Assembly: GCF_000974765.1 (NCBI RefSeq)
Contig: NZ_BBWU01000028.1
Span: forward strand, 62,001-126,000
Length of the DNA: 64,000 nt
Origin: Sphingomonas changbaiensis NBRC 104936
GTDB taxonomy: Bacteria; Pseudomonadota; Alphaproteobacteria; Sphingomonadales; Sphingomonadaceae
Direction: 5' to 3'
Below, piece after piece: positions 33,539 through 42,461 of the stretch. A program made the position numbers and the translations under genes. A model generated the notes under the pieces. That model worked only from the letters and a program-made list of their open reading frames with translations, did not search any database and was not told where the DNA came from. Within the stretch, counting starts at the first letter, position 1; each line of letters opens with the position of its first letter.

Positions 33539-34020
33539 TGGGGGAGCGGTACTATTACGGCCCTCTCCCTCCAGGGGAGAGGGCAGGCTCGCGCAGCGAG
33601 CCGGGAGAGGGGCCGACCAGACGCGGCAAGACGCCGGAACTTTTGCTCGAACACGCCCGTCAGATGCGGAGAGAACCCACGCCGCAGGAAGAAGCGCTAT
33701 GGGAAAAGCTTCGAGCCAAGCGACTTGATGGGTGGAAGTTCCGTCACCAGTCGCCTTTGGGACGGTTTGTCCCGGACTTCTGCTGCCCCGCAGCTAAACT
33801 GATTATCGAGCTGGACGGCGGCCAGCACGGCGCACAACAGGAATATGACGCAGCTCGAACCTCGTTCCTCGAACGCGAAGGTTATCGCGTCCTCCGCTTC
33901 TGGAACAATGATGTCGATGAGAATCTTGAAGGGGTCCTTCGACTGATTCAGGAGGCGCTCTCGGCCCCTCTCCCGGCCCGCAGGGCGGGCCTGCCCTCTC
34001 CCCTGGAGGGAGAGGGCTGA
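33538..34020 (+). CDS. DUF559 (Vsr-like) endonuclease-domain protein within an inverted-repeat cassette
   Basis: 160 residues from the ATG at 33538; an ATG at 33664 (MRREPTPQEEALWEKL) starts the conserved core. Motifs 'GRFVPDFCCPAAKLIIELDGGQH' (in part) and 'GYRVLRFWNNDV' are the PD-(D/E)xK-type site of DUF559, related to Vsr. Both ends of the frame are encoded by the 57-bp inverted repeats (33560-33616, 33961-34017), giving 'GPLPPGERAGSRSEPGEGP' at the start and 'LPSPLEGEG' at the end. It sits between a MaoC and a CaiB gene whose stop and start it borrows, so it looks inserted. Confidence 0.85.
   Translation: MGERYYYGPLPPGERAGSRSEPGEGPTRRGKTPELLLEHARQMRREPTPQEEALWEKLRAKRLDGWKFRHQSPLGRFVPDFCCPAAKLIIELDGGQHGAQQEYDAARTSFLEREGYRVLRFWNNDVDENLEGVLRLIQEALSAPLPARRAGLPSPLEGEG
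33560..33616 (+). repeat. Left inverted hairpin repeat of the DUF559 cassette
   Basis: 57 bases starting GCCCTCTCCCTCCAGGGGAG that form two hairpins: a CCCTCTCC/GGGGAGAGGG stem, then GGCTCG-CGCAG-CGAGCC. It matches the reverse complement of 33961-34017 at 53 of 57 positions. Confidence 0.85.
33961..34017 (-). repeat. Right inverted hairpin repeat of the DUF559 cassette
   Basis: Inverted copy of 33560-33616 with four differences, all in the inner hairpin. The inner stem GGCTCG...CGAGCC is here GGCCCGC...GCGGGCC, with changes on both sides keeping the pairing. The repeat ends exactly before the TGATG that holds the DUF559 stop and the next start. Confidence 0.85.
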
Positions 34021-35072
34021 TGAACGGCAAGCTCGCCTCCCTCCGCGTCGTCGACCTCACCCTGTTCCTGCCCGGCCCGATGATGACGCAGATGATGGCG
34101 GATCAGGGCGCCGACGTGCTGAAGATCGAGCCGCCGGGCGGCGATCCGGCGCGAACGATGGGGCCGTTCGAGGCCGGCCAGTCGGTCTGGTTCCGCAACC
34201 TCAACCGCGGCAAGACATGCCTGACGCTCGATCTCAAGACCGACGAGGGCAAGGCGCGGTTGTGGGAGGAGATCGAGCGCGCCGACGTCTTCGTCGAAAG
34301 CTTCCGCCCCGGCGTGATCGGGCGATTGGGCTTCGGCTATCAGGCCGTCGCCGCGCGCAATCCGCGGATCGTCTATTGCTCGATTTCCGCGTTCGGTCAG
34401 CACGGCCCCCTCGTCCAGCATCCGGCGCACGACCTGGCCGTGCAGGCGCAGGCCGGCTTCCTTTCGGTCAACAATGCGCCGGGCGGGGATCCGGTCGTGC
34501 CGGGCGTCGCCTCGGCGGACATGGCGGCCGGACTGACGGCGCTCTCGGGCGTGCTGATGGCGCTGATCGGGCGCGAGCGGACCGGGCGCGGCGACTATCT
34601 CGACATCGCGATGTTCGACAGCCTGCTGCCCTGGTGCGCGCACACGGCCGGCAGCGCGATCGCGGGCGGCGAGAGTCCCCGCTCTGACAATCAGCGATCT
34701 CTAGGCGCGGCCGCCTTCTATCAGGTCTATCGCACCGCCGACGGGCGCCACATCGTGCTTGGCGGGCGCGAGGAAAAATTCGTCGCGACCCTGCTCGCCG
34801 CGCTCGATCGCCGCGACCTGATCCCGCTCGGCTCGGCGGAGGCCGGCGCGCCTCAGGCGCCGCTGACCGCCTTCCTGCGCGACACCTTCGCCGGCCGCAC
34901 GCGCGCCGAATGGATCGACTGGTTCGCGGACAAGGACGTCGCCTTCGCCCCCGTGCTCGATTTCCGCGAAGCGCTCGACCCGCCCCATGTCGCCGAACGC
35001 GGCCTCTGGATCGAGCAGGACGGCGCGCACCACATCGCCCCCGCGATCCGCTTCGCAGGAGAGGCAGGATGA
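34020..35072 (+). CDS. CaiB/BaiF family CoA-transferase
   Basis: 350 residues. Class III CoA-transferase motifs are present: 'VVDLTLFLPGPMMTQMMADQGADVLKIEPPGGD' (in parts), 'NRGKTCLTLDLK' and 'ADVFVESFRPGV'. The catalytic Asp of the family follows near 'GRGDYLDIAMFDSLLPW'. It moves CoA between carboxylic acids; substrate unknown. The ATG overlaps the DUF559 stop, and GFA begins 4 bases before its stop. Its context with MaoC suggests a degradation or activation route for a branched or aromatic acid. Confidence 0.88.
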   Translation: MNGKLASLRVVDLTLFLPGPMMTQMMADQGADVLKIEPPGGDPARTMGPFEAGQSVWFRNLNRGKTCLTLDLKTDEGKARLWEEIERADVFVESFRPGVIGRLGFGYQAVAARNPRIVYCSISAFGQHGPLVQHPAHDLAVQAQAGFLSVNNAPGGDPVVPGVASADMAAGLTALSGVLMALIGRERTGRGDYLDIAMFDSLLPWCAHTAGSAIAGGESPRSDNQRSLGAAAFYQVYRTADGRHIVLGGREEKFVATLLAALDRRDLIPLGSAEAGAPQAPLTAFLRDTFAGRTRAEWIDWFADKDVAFAPVLDFREALDPPHVAERGLWIEQDGAHHIAPAIRFAGEAG

Positions 35073-35485
35073 CGAGCTATCAAGGCGGATGCCATTGCGG
35101 CGCGATCCGGGCCGAATTCACGTCCGCCAAGACACCGGCCGAACTCGGCGCCCGAACGTGCCAGTGCAGCTTCTGCCGGGCGCATGGCGCGTCCTGGACA
35201 TCCGATCCGGCTGGGTCGCTCGAGGTGCGGATCGCCGGGCCGGTGAACCGTTACCGCTTCGGCACCGGCACGGCGGATTTCCTGGTCTGCGGCAGGTGCG
35301 GGGTGGTCCCGGCCGTGGTGGCGGAGATGGGGAGCGGCTTGCACGGCGTCGTGCGCGTCGACTGCCTGGCAGACCGCGATGCCTTTCTCGCGGCCGCCGC
35401 CCCGTCCGACTATGACGGCGAAGCGCTCGACGCCCGGCTGGAACGACGCGCCGGGCGGTGGACGCCGGCTTTCGTCAGGGGGTGA
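35069..35485 (+). CDS. GFA/CENP-V family glutathione-dependent enzyme-like protein
   Basis: 138 residues beginning MTSYQGGCHCGAIR. It has the zinc-binding cysteines of the GFA fold: C-x-C (GCHCG), 'CQCSFCRAHG' and 'LVCGRCGVV'. Family members bind glutathione or zinc and are involved in formaldehyde detoxification in some species; most have unknown substrates. Its start overlaps the CaiB stop (ATGA), so it is cotranscribed. The last part overlaps the convergent oxidoreductase gene by 11 bases. Confidence 0.85.
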   Translation: MTSYQGGCHCGAIRAEFTSAKTPAELGARTCQCSFCRAHGASWTSDPAGSLEVRIAGPVNRYRFGTGTADFLVCGRCGVVPAVVAEMGSGLHGVVRVDCLADRDAFLAAAAPSDYDGEALDARLERRAGRWTPAFVRG

Positions 35486-36449
35486 GGATCGTCGACCCGC
35501 TGGTCTTGCGTGCCTCCAAATCGCGGTGCGCCTGTGCGGCCTGCTCCAGCGGGTAGCGCTGGCCGATCGTGATCGCGACCTTGCCCGATCGGATCATGTC
35601 CCACAGCCGCGCGACGCCGGCGCGCCGTTCCTCGGCCCCCACATAATAGTCGAACAGCGTCGGCCGGGTGACGAACAGCGACCCCTTCTGCGCCAGCACG
35701 CCCAGATTGACGCCGCTGACCGGCCCGCCCGCATTACCATAGCTGACCAGCAGCCCGCGACGGGCCGTGCTGCCGAGCGACGCGTCCCAGGTGGCCATGC
35801 CGACGCCGTCGAAGGTGACGCGCACGCCCGCGCCGCCGGTCAGCTCGCGGACCCGCGATGCGGTGTCCTCGCGCGTGTAGAGGATGATCTCGTCCGCACC
35901 GGCCTCGCGCGCCATGGCGGCCTTTTCGTCGGTGGAGACGGTGCCGATCACGCGTGCGCCGACCGCCTTCAGCCACTGGACCAGGATCGAGCCGACGCCG
36001 CCCGCCGCGGCATGGACCAGCACCGGCCAGCCCGCCTCCACCCTGGCGCAGCGCTCCACCAGGAACTCGGCCGTGCAGCCTTTGAGCAGCGACGCGGCCG
36101 CCACCTCGTCGCTGATATCGTCGGGAATCGGCAGCAGGCTGGACGCAGGCAGGTTCCTCTCGGTCGCATAGGCGCCGCGCTGCGGACCATAGGTTCCGAC
36201 CCGATCGCCCGGTTTCCACTCGGTCACGCCCTCGCCCACCGCCTCCACCACGCCCGCGGCCTCAAGTCCCAGCGCGGCCGGCATCTCGACCGGATAGACG
36301 CCGCCCCGGTGATAGGTGTCGATATAGTTCAGGCCCACGGCGGTGTTGCGCATCCGCACCTCGCCGGGCCTGGGTGGCGGCAGGTCGACATCGGCCCATT
36401 CGATCACCTCGGGACCGCCGGTCCGCTCGATTCGTGCTACCCGTGCCAT
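35475..36449 (-). CDS. NADPH:quinone oxidoreductase, zinc-free MDR family
   Basis: 324 residues from the ATG at 36449 (MARVARIERTGGPEVIEW). Domain features are the N-terminal GroES-like part with 'GLNYIDTYHRGGVYPVEMP' and 'AALGLEAAGVVEAVG', then the Rossmann motif 'HAAAGGVGSILVQWLKAVGA' (in part). Zinc-ligand cysteines are missing, as in QorA. It reduces quinones or similar with NADPH. The gene is convergent with GFA and lies downstream of the metalloprotease gene (7-base gap), perhaps in one transcript. Confidence 0.93.
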   Translation of the reverse strand: MARVARIERTGGPEVIEWADVDLPPPRPGEVRMRNTAVGLNYIDTYHRGGVYPVEMPAALGLEAAGVVEAVGEGVTEWKPGDRVGTYGPQRGAYATERNLPASSLLPIPDDISDEVAAASLLKGCTAEFLVERCARVEAGWPVLVHAAAGGVGSILVQWLKAVGARVIGTVSTDEKAAMAREAGADEIILYTREDTASRVRELTGGAGVRVTFDGVGMATWDASLGSTARRGLLVSYGNAGGPVSGVNLGVLAQKGSLFVTRPTLFDYYVGAEERRAGVARLWDMIRSGKVAITIGQRYPLEQAAQAHRDLEARKTSGSTILTP

Positions 36450-36456
36450 AATCACC

Positions 36457-38874
36457 TCATCCGATCGGCATGCCCGGCGGAACCTTGGGAAGGCGATGCT
36501 GATCCGCAAGGGCTGCGGTCAGCGCGTCGCGGTCGAGCAGCAGCCGGCCGAGGCCGCGGCTCCAATCCGCCTGAACGCCGGTGCCGCCGGTTTTCGCAAG
36601 GCCGGTGCCGAGCCGGTTCAATCGTTCCGACAGGGCGAGCGCGATCGTCGGGGACAAAGCGCCGTCGCGCTGCGTGCGGGCGAGGGCCAGCACGACCGTC
36701 GTCGCGATACGGCGCTGAACCGCCGCACCGGCCTCGTCACGTGGGAAGGCGAAGCTGCGGTCGATCAATTTGTCGATCACTTCGTGCGCGGACGGGACGG
36801 CCGGATCGGCCTGGTTCTGGATCTCCAGCCGGTTCAGCCGCGTCGGGGCCAGCAGGTCGATCAGCGTCATGGCCGCCCCGGTCTCGGTCGCCGCGAGCGG
36901 ATCGAACACGGGCCCGCCGGCGGTCGGCATGACCTCGATATCCGTCTGGCGATCGGACTCGCCGGACCAGCCGGTCGACAGGTTCGGCAGCAGCTGAGGG
37001 GGAACGGTCAGCACCGCGGGCGAAAGCGTGTCGAGCAGCGCATCGAGCGCGCGGCGCTGATCCTCCGCCGAGACGGGCCGCGACTCGCCATGCCCGTCGC
37101 CGGTCACGGCATAGGTGAAATCGACGCCGCCCAGCATCTTCGCCGTTGCTTCCACCTGATAGCGATGGAGCAGCCAGATCGGCACGAACGCGCGGCGAAG
37201 CTGCGACTGCGGATCGCCGGGCTTCAGCGCCGCCGGCCCGAACCGCGCGACCGCAGCCTGGCGCACCTCCATCACGCGCCGAAGCTCGACGACAGGATCG
37301 GCCCCGTCGTCCCACAGGCTGCCGAGCGGCTGCGCCGCGTCGGCCGCGCGCGCGTCCTGGTCGGGCACATAGCGCAGGCCCTCCGCAAGCCCCGCCGCCA
37401 TGATCGGCTGCGCGTCCGCATCGGTGCGCGCGCCATAAAGCCAGTCGACCGCGAATTTGTCCCAGCGGCCGACCCCTGCGCCATAGGCATCGGTCAGGTC
37501 GATCTTGCCGTCGGTCAGCTTCACGCGCGGCCCGGGATAGTCCATTACCGAATAGCGTCCGGCAATCGAGGCGGCGAAGTTATGCGCCAGGCCGATCGCA
37601 TGGCCGACTTCGTGCGCACCAAGCTGGCGAATGCGCCCCAGCGCGGCGGTGATCGGGTCGTTCGGGTCGCCGGTCCCGGTCAGCCCCGCGCCGACCAGAG
37701 CCTGGAAGATCATCATGTCCTGCCGCACGCGCAGCGAGCCAAGCAGCACCTGGCCCTTGATGATCTCGCCGGTGCGCGGATCGGTGATCGGCTGGCCATA
37801 GGACCAGCCGCGGGTCGCGCGGTTGACCCAGTTGACGACGTTGTAGCGGATATCGAGCGGGTCGGCGTCGGCCGGCAGCACCGCGACCTTGAACGCATCG
37901 ACGAAGCCGGCCGCGTCGAACGCGTCCCGCCACCATGACACGCCTTCGACCAGCGCGGTGCGGATCGGCTCGGGCGCGGCCGAGTCGATGTAGAAGACGA
38001 TCGGCTTCTTGACCGGCGAGCGCGCGGCGTTCGGGTCGGTCTTTTCCAGCCGGAAGCGGTTCGCCAGCTCGTACACCAGAGGCGAGCCCAGCGGCGCGTT
38101 GAAATCGACCACCTGCGTGCCGAAGCTGCCCGCGCGCGGATCGAAGCGGCGCGGCACATAGCCGGGCTCCGGCAGCGCGATCAACGAATGGCGGATGATG
38201 AAGCTGACATTGCCGGTCGCGGGCGCGATATTGTCGACCTCCGGCCCGGGCTTTGCCGTGGCGAAGGTCAGCCGTGCCTCAAGCTCGACGTTGCGCGGGA
38301 AATCGCGCGTCGCGTTCGGATCGGCGACGCTCAGCTCGGGCACCAGCTTGTAATCGGCTCCGCCCTGCTCCTTCAGCGCCCGCGCGATGCCAAGGTCATC
38401 GCGGGCAAGGAAGGAGCTCAGGTCCACCAGAAAGCTGCCGTCCGGCTGCTCGGCGGCGACATCGCCCATCCAGATCGTCGACGTGGCGAACGACCGCCGC
38501 ACACCCGCCTGCTCCTGTGGCGAGGCGCCGACCGCGCGAAACCGGGGATTCTCGATCTCCGCCAGCACCTTCTTGCCGACACGCCGGAACACCAGCAGTC
38601 GCGACCCCGAGTTCAGCGCGTAATCCAGCCCGAGCGCCGGCGAGCCGAGCCCGGTCTCCAGCGATGCGGTATAGATGTACCGCCCCGACACCCCGTCTGC
38701 GTCGGGCGCCGGCAGGGTTGCTATGATCCGCCCGGCCTTGCGGTCGACATGCAGCGGAATGAGGCCGGTCTGCGCCGTCGTCCCTTCCAGCACCTTGGCC
38801 GGTGGATCGCTCGCAAGCGCCGGCGCGGCAAAGATCGTGGTGGCGAGCAACAGCGCAGCGATACGGCCCGTCAT
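36457..38874 (-). CDS. Zinc-dependent metalloprotease (DUF5117/DUF5118 type), secreted
   Basis: 805 residues from the ATG at 38874 with a signal peptide (RIAALLLATTIFAAPALAS). The metzincin-like zinc site is HEVGHAIGLAH in 'LGAHEVGHAIGLAHNFAAS'. N-terminal segments 'GLIPLHVDRKAGRIIATLPA' and 'RDFPRNVELEARLTFA' match the DUF5117/5118 peptidases common in Sphingomonadales and Bacteroidetes. It would act in the periplasm or outside on peptides. Ends 7 bases upstream of the oxidoreductase start on the same strand. Confidence 0.9.
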   Translation of the reverse strand: MTGRIAALLLATTIFAAPALASDPPAKVLEGTTAQTGLIPLHVDRKAGRIIATLPAPDADGVSGRYIYTASLETGLGSPALGLDYALNSGSRLLVFRRVGKKVLAEIENPRFRAVGASPQEQAGVRRSFATSTIWMGDVAAEQPDGSFLVDLSSFLARDDLGIARALKEQGGADYKLVPELSVADPNATRDFPRNVELEARLTFATAKPGPEVDNIAPATGNVSFIIRHSLIALPEPGYVPRRFDPRAGSFGTQVVDFNAPLGSPLVYELANRFRLEKTDPNAARSPVKKPIVFYIDSAAPEPIRTALVEGVSWWRDAFDAAGFVDAFKVAVLPADADPLDIRYNVVNWVNRATRGWSYGQPITDPRTGEIIKGQVLLGSLRVRQDMMIFQALVGAGLTGTGDPNDPITAALGRIRQLGAHEVGHAIGLAHNFAASIAGRYSVMDYPGPRVKLTDGKIDLTDAYGAGVGRWDKFAVDWLYGARTDADAQPIMAAGLAEGLRYVPDQDARAADAAQPLGSLWDDGADPVVELRRVMEVRQAAVARFGPAALKPGDPQSQLRRAFVPIWLLHRYQVEATAKMLGGVDFTYAVTGDGHGESRPVSAEDQRRALDALLDTLSPAVLTVPPQLLPNLSTGWSGESDRQTDIEVMPTAGGPVFDPLAATETGAAMTLIDLLAPTRLNRLEIQNQADPAVPSAHEVIDKLIDRSFAFPRDEAGAAVQRRIATTVVLALARTQRDGALSPTIALALSERLNRLGTGLAKTGGTGVQADWSRGLGRLLLDRDALTAALADQHRLPKVPPGMPIG

Positions 38875-39083
38875 GGAATCCCCTTTTTTGTTTGTGCGGC
38901 GACCATAGAAGCGCTGCTGCCCGATACGCAAATCACGTGAGCGACGGCGTTTTTCCCTCACCGACTGACGATTCCATACCAGCTTCCACGGGCGGCCGTG
39001 CTATAGCCCTGCCATCACCTGCAGCTGGTAGCTCGCTTCTCGTGCCAGAGAGCATTCCGCTCTCGAACTCGGGAGAGCACATC

Positions 39084-39254
39084 TTGGATATCAATTCGCT
39101 TTTGGCCAGGGAGCAGGTCTCGCTGCTTCACGCGCGCTTTGCGCCGGCAGCCGACGTTCGCGACCGCCATCTCGCGCTCGCCGCCGATCACGGAAGAAGC
39201 CTGCGTCTCACCTTGTATCCTCATCGACGGCTCGCGTTCGGAATGCTGACATGA
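39084..39254 (+). CDS. Small protein of unknown function with TTG start
   Basis: 56 residues, read from a TTG at 39084 preceded by GGGAG; no ATG is near. The sequence 'LDINSLLAREQVSLLHARFA' and 'LTLYPHRRLAFGML' is helical and basic, and looks conserved rather than random. It heads a series of three small genes (39084, 39439, 39662) of similar size and helical makeup. Uncertain. Confidence 0.4.
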   Translation: MDINSLLAREQVSLLHARFAPAADVRDRHLALAADHGRSLRLTLYPHRRLAFGMLT

Positions 39255-39438
39255 GCGGCGCGCACGCTCGCTCCGACCCTTTCGGCCTCGGCATGAAGGA
39301 TTTCGCGCGAGGCTCGGCGCGATCGGCATGCCCATTTCCGCCCCACTTCTTCGAGGGCAGGCATTGGCTCCTTGGCTGGGACTATGGCTGCTCCCGTTCG
39401 CCAGCGCGCCGGTTCGGGATTCGCGAAGAGAGCATCAC

Positions 39439-39636
39439 ATGACCTCTACCGAGACACTGAACCGACAACGCGAGCTCGAGGAACGCCGGCTCGGTATGCG
39501 ATCGCTCGATCCGACGGAAATCGCCCGCCATTTCGGCCGGGCGGCCGAGCTCCGTGCGCTCATTGCGAGGGAGCGGCTGCGACTGGTCTCCAGCGCAACT
39601 GGAACGAAGGGCTCGTCTCCCCGAACACCGTTTTGA
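39439..39636 (+). CDS. Small protein of unknown function
   Basis: 65 residues (MTSTETLNRQRELEERRLGM), charged and helical, with 'PTEIARHFGRAAELRALIAR' that reads like a conserved coding segment. Second of three small genes in a row. No function recognised. Confidence 0.45.
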   Translation: MTSTETLNRQRELEERRLGMRSLDPTEIARHFGRAAELRALIARERLRLVSSATGTKGSSPRTPF

Positions 39637-39661
39637 TTCTTACATCCGTCCGGAGAAAACC

Positions 39662-39880
39662 ATGAGCAGAGCCATCAACCTCAACCTTACGCACGATCAG
39701 GTCCAGGCCGCCGTCTTGAAACACAAGGCAGTGATCAGTGCGATCGAGCCTCTTTTCCCGCGCGGCACCCGCGTCGTGCTGACGAACGCCGATCAGGCCG
39801 CCACCATTCGGCGGGCGCTCAAGGCGCAAGTCATCGACGGTCCGGTCAAACGCACCCCGCTCCGCACATTGGCCCTGTGA
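39662..39880 (+). CDS. Small protein of unknown function
   Basis: 72 residues (MSRAINLNLTHDQVQAAVLK) with 'SAIEPLFPRGTRVVLTNADQ'. CCGGAGAAAACC precedes the ATG, a good site. Helical N-terminus and a short mixed C-terminus. Unknown role; it is well formed and more convincing than its two upstream neighbours. Confidence 0.5.
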   Translation: MSRAINLNLTHDQVQAAVLKHKAVISAIEPLFPRGTRVVLTNADQAATIRRALKAQVIDGPVKRTPLRTLAL

Positions 39881-39955
39881 AGATTTCCATTCGTCCCCAG
39901 CTTTTTATCCTGCCGCCCTTGCCCTGAATCGGGCGGGTGGCCGAAACGCAAGTGC

Positions 39956-41386
39956 ATGAGTTTCGGCGTCGATCTTGGAAGCAGCGAGCGGGGGCAGCCG
40001 GTCGAGCTCGATCTGGGCGAGCTTCTGTCCACGCGGCTGCTGGTCCAGGGCAATTCGGGGTCGGGCAAGTCGCATCTGCTGAGAAGGCTGCTGGAGGGCA
40101 GCGCCGGCACGGTGCAGCAGGTGGTCATCGATCCCGAGGGTGATTTCGTGACCCTGTCCGACGCGTTCGGGCATACGGTGATCGACGCGGCATCCTATTC
40201 GCTGGGCGAAGTCGCGACGATCGGCGCGCGCATCCGCGAGCATCGCGCGTCGGCGGTGCTGAGCCTCGACGGGCTCGAGATTGACGACCAGATGCGCTGC
40301 GCGGCGGTGTTCCTGAACGCGCTGTTCGAAGCGCCACGCGAGCATTGGTTCCCGGCCCTGGTCGTGGTCGACGAAGCGCAATTGTTCGCCCCCGCCGCGG
40401 CCGGCGAAGTCGCGGACGATGCGCGCAAGACGTCGCTTTCCGCGATGACCAACCTGATGTGCCGCGGACGCAAGCGCGGGCTGGCCGGCGTGATCGCGAC
40501 GCAGCGGCTGGCGAAGCTCGCCAAGAACGTCGCGGCCGAAGCCTCCAATTTCCTGATGGGCCGCACTTTCCTCGACATCGACATGCTGCGCGCGGCGGAC
40601 CTGCTCGGCATGGAACGCCGCCAGGCCGAGGCGATCCGCGACCTGGAGCGTGGGCAATTCCTGGGCCTCGGCCCCGCGATCGCGCGACGTCCGGTCCTGG
40701 TGCGGGTCGGCGCGGTCAGGACAGGCACCAACAACGCCGCGCCGGTGCTGCTGCCGCTGCCGGGCGCCGATGCAGGCGCCGAGCTGCTGCTCAATCTGGA
40801 ACCTGCCCCGCGCGAAATCGTAGCCCCGCCCCCTCCCCCGCCGCGTCCCGCCGAGCTGATCCGCGCGATCGAGGCGCCCCCGCCGGTTCCCAATCTGCCG
40901 TCGCTGGACGAGGAGGAGCGCACGTCGCGCATCGGCGCGATCCTCTCCGGGCTCGCCGCGACCTTCAGCGGACAGCCAGCGCCGGCGCTGTATCAGGAAT
41001 TCACCGTCGGCTGCCGGATGGCTGGGATTGCGCCCATCCCCCCGCTGGCCGATTTCCGCCGCCTGTTCGCGCTGGCACTGGCCGGCATCGACGGCGAGGA
41101 GGGCTGGGCCGAGACGCTCGCCCTCGCCGCTGCGCTGCCTGAGGAAATGCTGGCGCCGTTCCTCCGCATTGCCCGCGCCGCTCGGGACGGCGCGCCCTGT
41201 CCCGACGATGCCGAACTCGCCCGCATCTACGGCACCGCGTCGATGGGCCGCGTCAAGCGGATGCTCGGCCATATGGAGGAACGCGGCGTGATCGTCATTC
41301 GCACCGACCTCGCCGGCGGCCGCTCGATCGCGCTGCCGCATCTGGGCTGGACAAGCGCGGCGACGGAGGCCGGGCGGGCGGCATGA
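39956..41386 (+). CDS. HerA-like ATP-binding protein (DUF87/DUF853 type)
   Basis: 476 residues from the ATG at 39956 (MSFGVDLGSSERGQPVELDL). Walker A is 'GNSGSGKS' (32-39); a DEAQ-type Walker B is 'PALVVVDEAQLFAP', and 'CRGRKRGLAGVIATQRLAKL' carries the sensor region of the HerA/FtsK superfamily. The C-terminal ~130 residues after a Pro-rich linker (APPPPPPRPAELIRAI) may be a winged helix. HerA ATPases pump DNA with the NurA nuclease, but no nurA gene is near, so it may be a stand-alone helicase/translocase. Confidence 0.85.
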   Translation: MSFGVDLGSSERGQPVELDLGELLSTRLLVQGNSGSGKSHLLRRLLEGSAGTVQQVVIDPEGDFVTLSDAFGHTVIDAASYSLGEVATIGARIREHRASAVLSLDGLEIDDQMRCAAVFLNALFEAPREHWFPALVVVDEAQLFAPAAAGEVADDARKTSLSAMTNLMCRGRKRGLAGVIATQRLAKLAKNVAAEASNFLMGRTFLDIDMLRAADLLGMERRQAEAIRDLERGQFLGLGPAIARRPVLVRVGAVRTGTNNAAPVLLPLPGADAGAELLLNLEPAPREIVAPPPPPPRPAELIRAIEAPPPVPNLPSLDEEERTSRIGAILSGLAATFSGQPAPALYQEFTVGCRMAGIAPIPPLADFRRLFALALAGIDGEEGWAETLALAAALPEEMLAPFLRIARAARDGAPCPDDAELARIYGTASMGRVKRMLGHMEERGVIVIRTDLAGGRSIALPHLGWTSAATEAGRAA

Positions 41387-41403
41387 CCTCCGGCGCTCCT
41401 CAA

Positions 41404-41497
41404 CCGGTTTGGGCTGAGCTTGTCGAAGCCCTCCCTTGTTCTTTTCTGAGATGCCAGGAAGAAAAGGGAGGCCTTCGACAAGCTCAGGCCAAACCGG
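41404..41497. repeat. 34-bp inverted repeat between HerA-like and nitrilase genes
   Basis: Arms 41404-41437 and 41464-41497 match with two differences and include the core CTGAGCTTGTCGAAG, a common intergenic repeat of sphingomonads as far as I recall. It can fold into one long hairpin. It lies between two codirectional genes and could end or modulate transcription. Confidence 0.8.
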
Positions 41498-41510
41498 AAT
41501 TGGACGACCC

Positions 41511-42461
41511 ATGACCAAGACCACCGTCGCCGCGCTCCAGATCGGCTCCCGGCCGGAGGGCAAAGCGGCAACGCTGGATGCGATTCTGTCGTTCGAGCAA
41601 CAGATCGCGGACTCCCAAGCCGCGCTCGTCGTCATGCCCGAAGCCCTGCTCGGCGGCTATCCGAAAGGCTCGGATTTCGGCACCCGCCTCGGCTATCGGA
41701 TGCCGGAGGGGCGCGAGGCGTTCGCGGCCTATCACGCCAATGCGGTCGATCTGGACGCGCCCGAGATCGAGGCCCTGGCCGGGCTCAGCCGCCGCACCGG
41801 CGCGACCCTGGTGCTGGGGGTGATCGAGCGGGCGGGCGCCACGCTCTACTGCACCGCCTTGTTCATCGATCCCGAACGCGGCCTGATCGCCAAACACCGC
41901 AAGCTGATGCCGACCGGCACCGAGCGGCTGATCTGGGGCCAGGGCGACGGCTCGACGATGCCGGTGGTCGAAAGCCGTGCCGGCAGGATCGGCGCGGCGA
42001 TCTGCTGGGAAAACCACATGCCGCTGTTCCGGACAGCCATGTATGCGAAAGGCATCGAGATCTGGTGCGCGCCGACGGTCGACGAGCGGGACGTGTGGCG
42101 CGCATCGATGCGGCACATCGCGCATGAAGGCCGCTGCTTCGTGATCAGCGCGTGCCAGGTGCAGCCCTCGCCGGCCGAATTGGGCCGCGAGGTCGAGGGC
42201 TGGCCGGCGGATCGTCCGCTGATCCGCGGCGGCAGCATGATCGTCGGGCCGCTGGGTGACGTGCTCGCCGGCCCTCTGGAGCACGAAACCGGGCTGGTCA
42301 CGGCCGAGATCGACACGGCCGAGATCGTCCGCGCCCGCTACGATTTCGACGCGGTCGGCCATTATTCCCGACCGGACGTCTTCCGGCTGCAGGTGGACGA
42401 GACGCCGCGGCCGGGCGTCGCGTTTGCGCCGTTCAGCCTTCCCGGAACGGCGCCGGCCTGA
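41511..42461 (+). CDS. Nitrilase-family carbon-nitrogen hydrolase
   Basis: 316 residues from the ATG at 41511 ([20 protein letters not shown]). The catalytic triad of nitrilases is visible: Glu in '[14 protein letters not shown]', Lys in '[14 protein letters not shown]' and Cys in '[12 protein letters not shown]'. The 'GYPKGSDFG' segment is typical of aliphatic nitrilases. It hydrolyses nitriles or amides; the substrate is not known. Its 3' end overlaps the convergent GAF gene by 29 bases. Confidence 0.92.
   Translation: MTKTTVAALQIGSRPEGKAATLDAILSFEQQIADSQAALVVMPEALLGGYPKGSDFGTRLGYRMPEGREAFAAYHANAVDLDAPEIEALAGLSRRTGATLVLGVIERAGATLYCTALFIDPERGLIAKHRKLMPTGTERLIWGQGDGSTMPVVESRAGRIGAAICWENHMPLFRTAMYAKGIEIWCAPTVDERDVWRASMRHIAHEGRCFVISACQVQPSPAELGREVEGWPADRPLIRGGSMIVGPLGDVLAGPLEHETGLVTAEIDTAEIVRARYDFDAVGHYSRPDVFRLQVDETPRPGVAFAPFSLPGTAPA

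Noticed and set aside
33560-34017. A CRISPR-like or terminator reading of the hairpin repeats
   Set aside because: Only two inverted units are present, without regular spacers, and they are translated as part of the DUF559 frame.
41404-41497. Insertion sequence or transposon end
   Set aside because: The inverted repeat has no transposase and no target duplication; it matches the common short intergenic hairpin repeats.
39905-41635. A long minus-strand frame opposite the HerA-like gene
   Set aside because: Low-complexity antisense frame; Walker A and B motifs lie on the plus strand.
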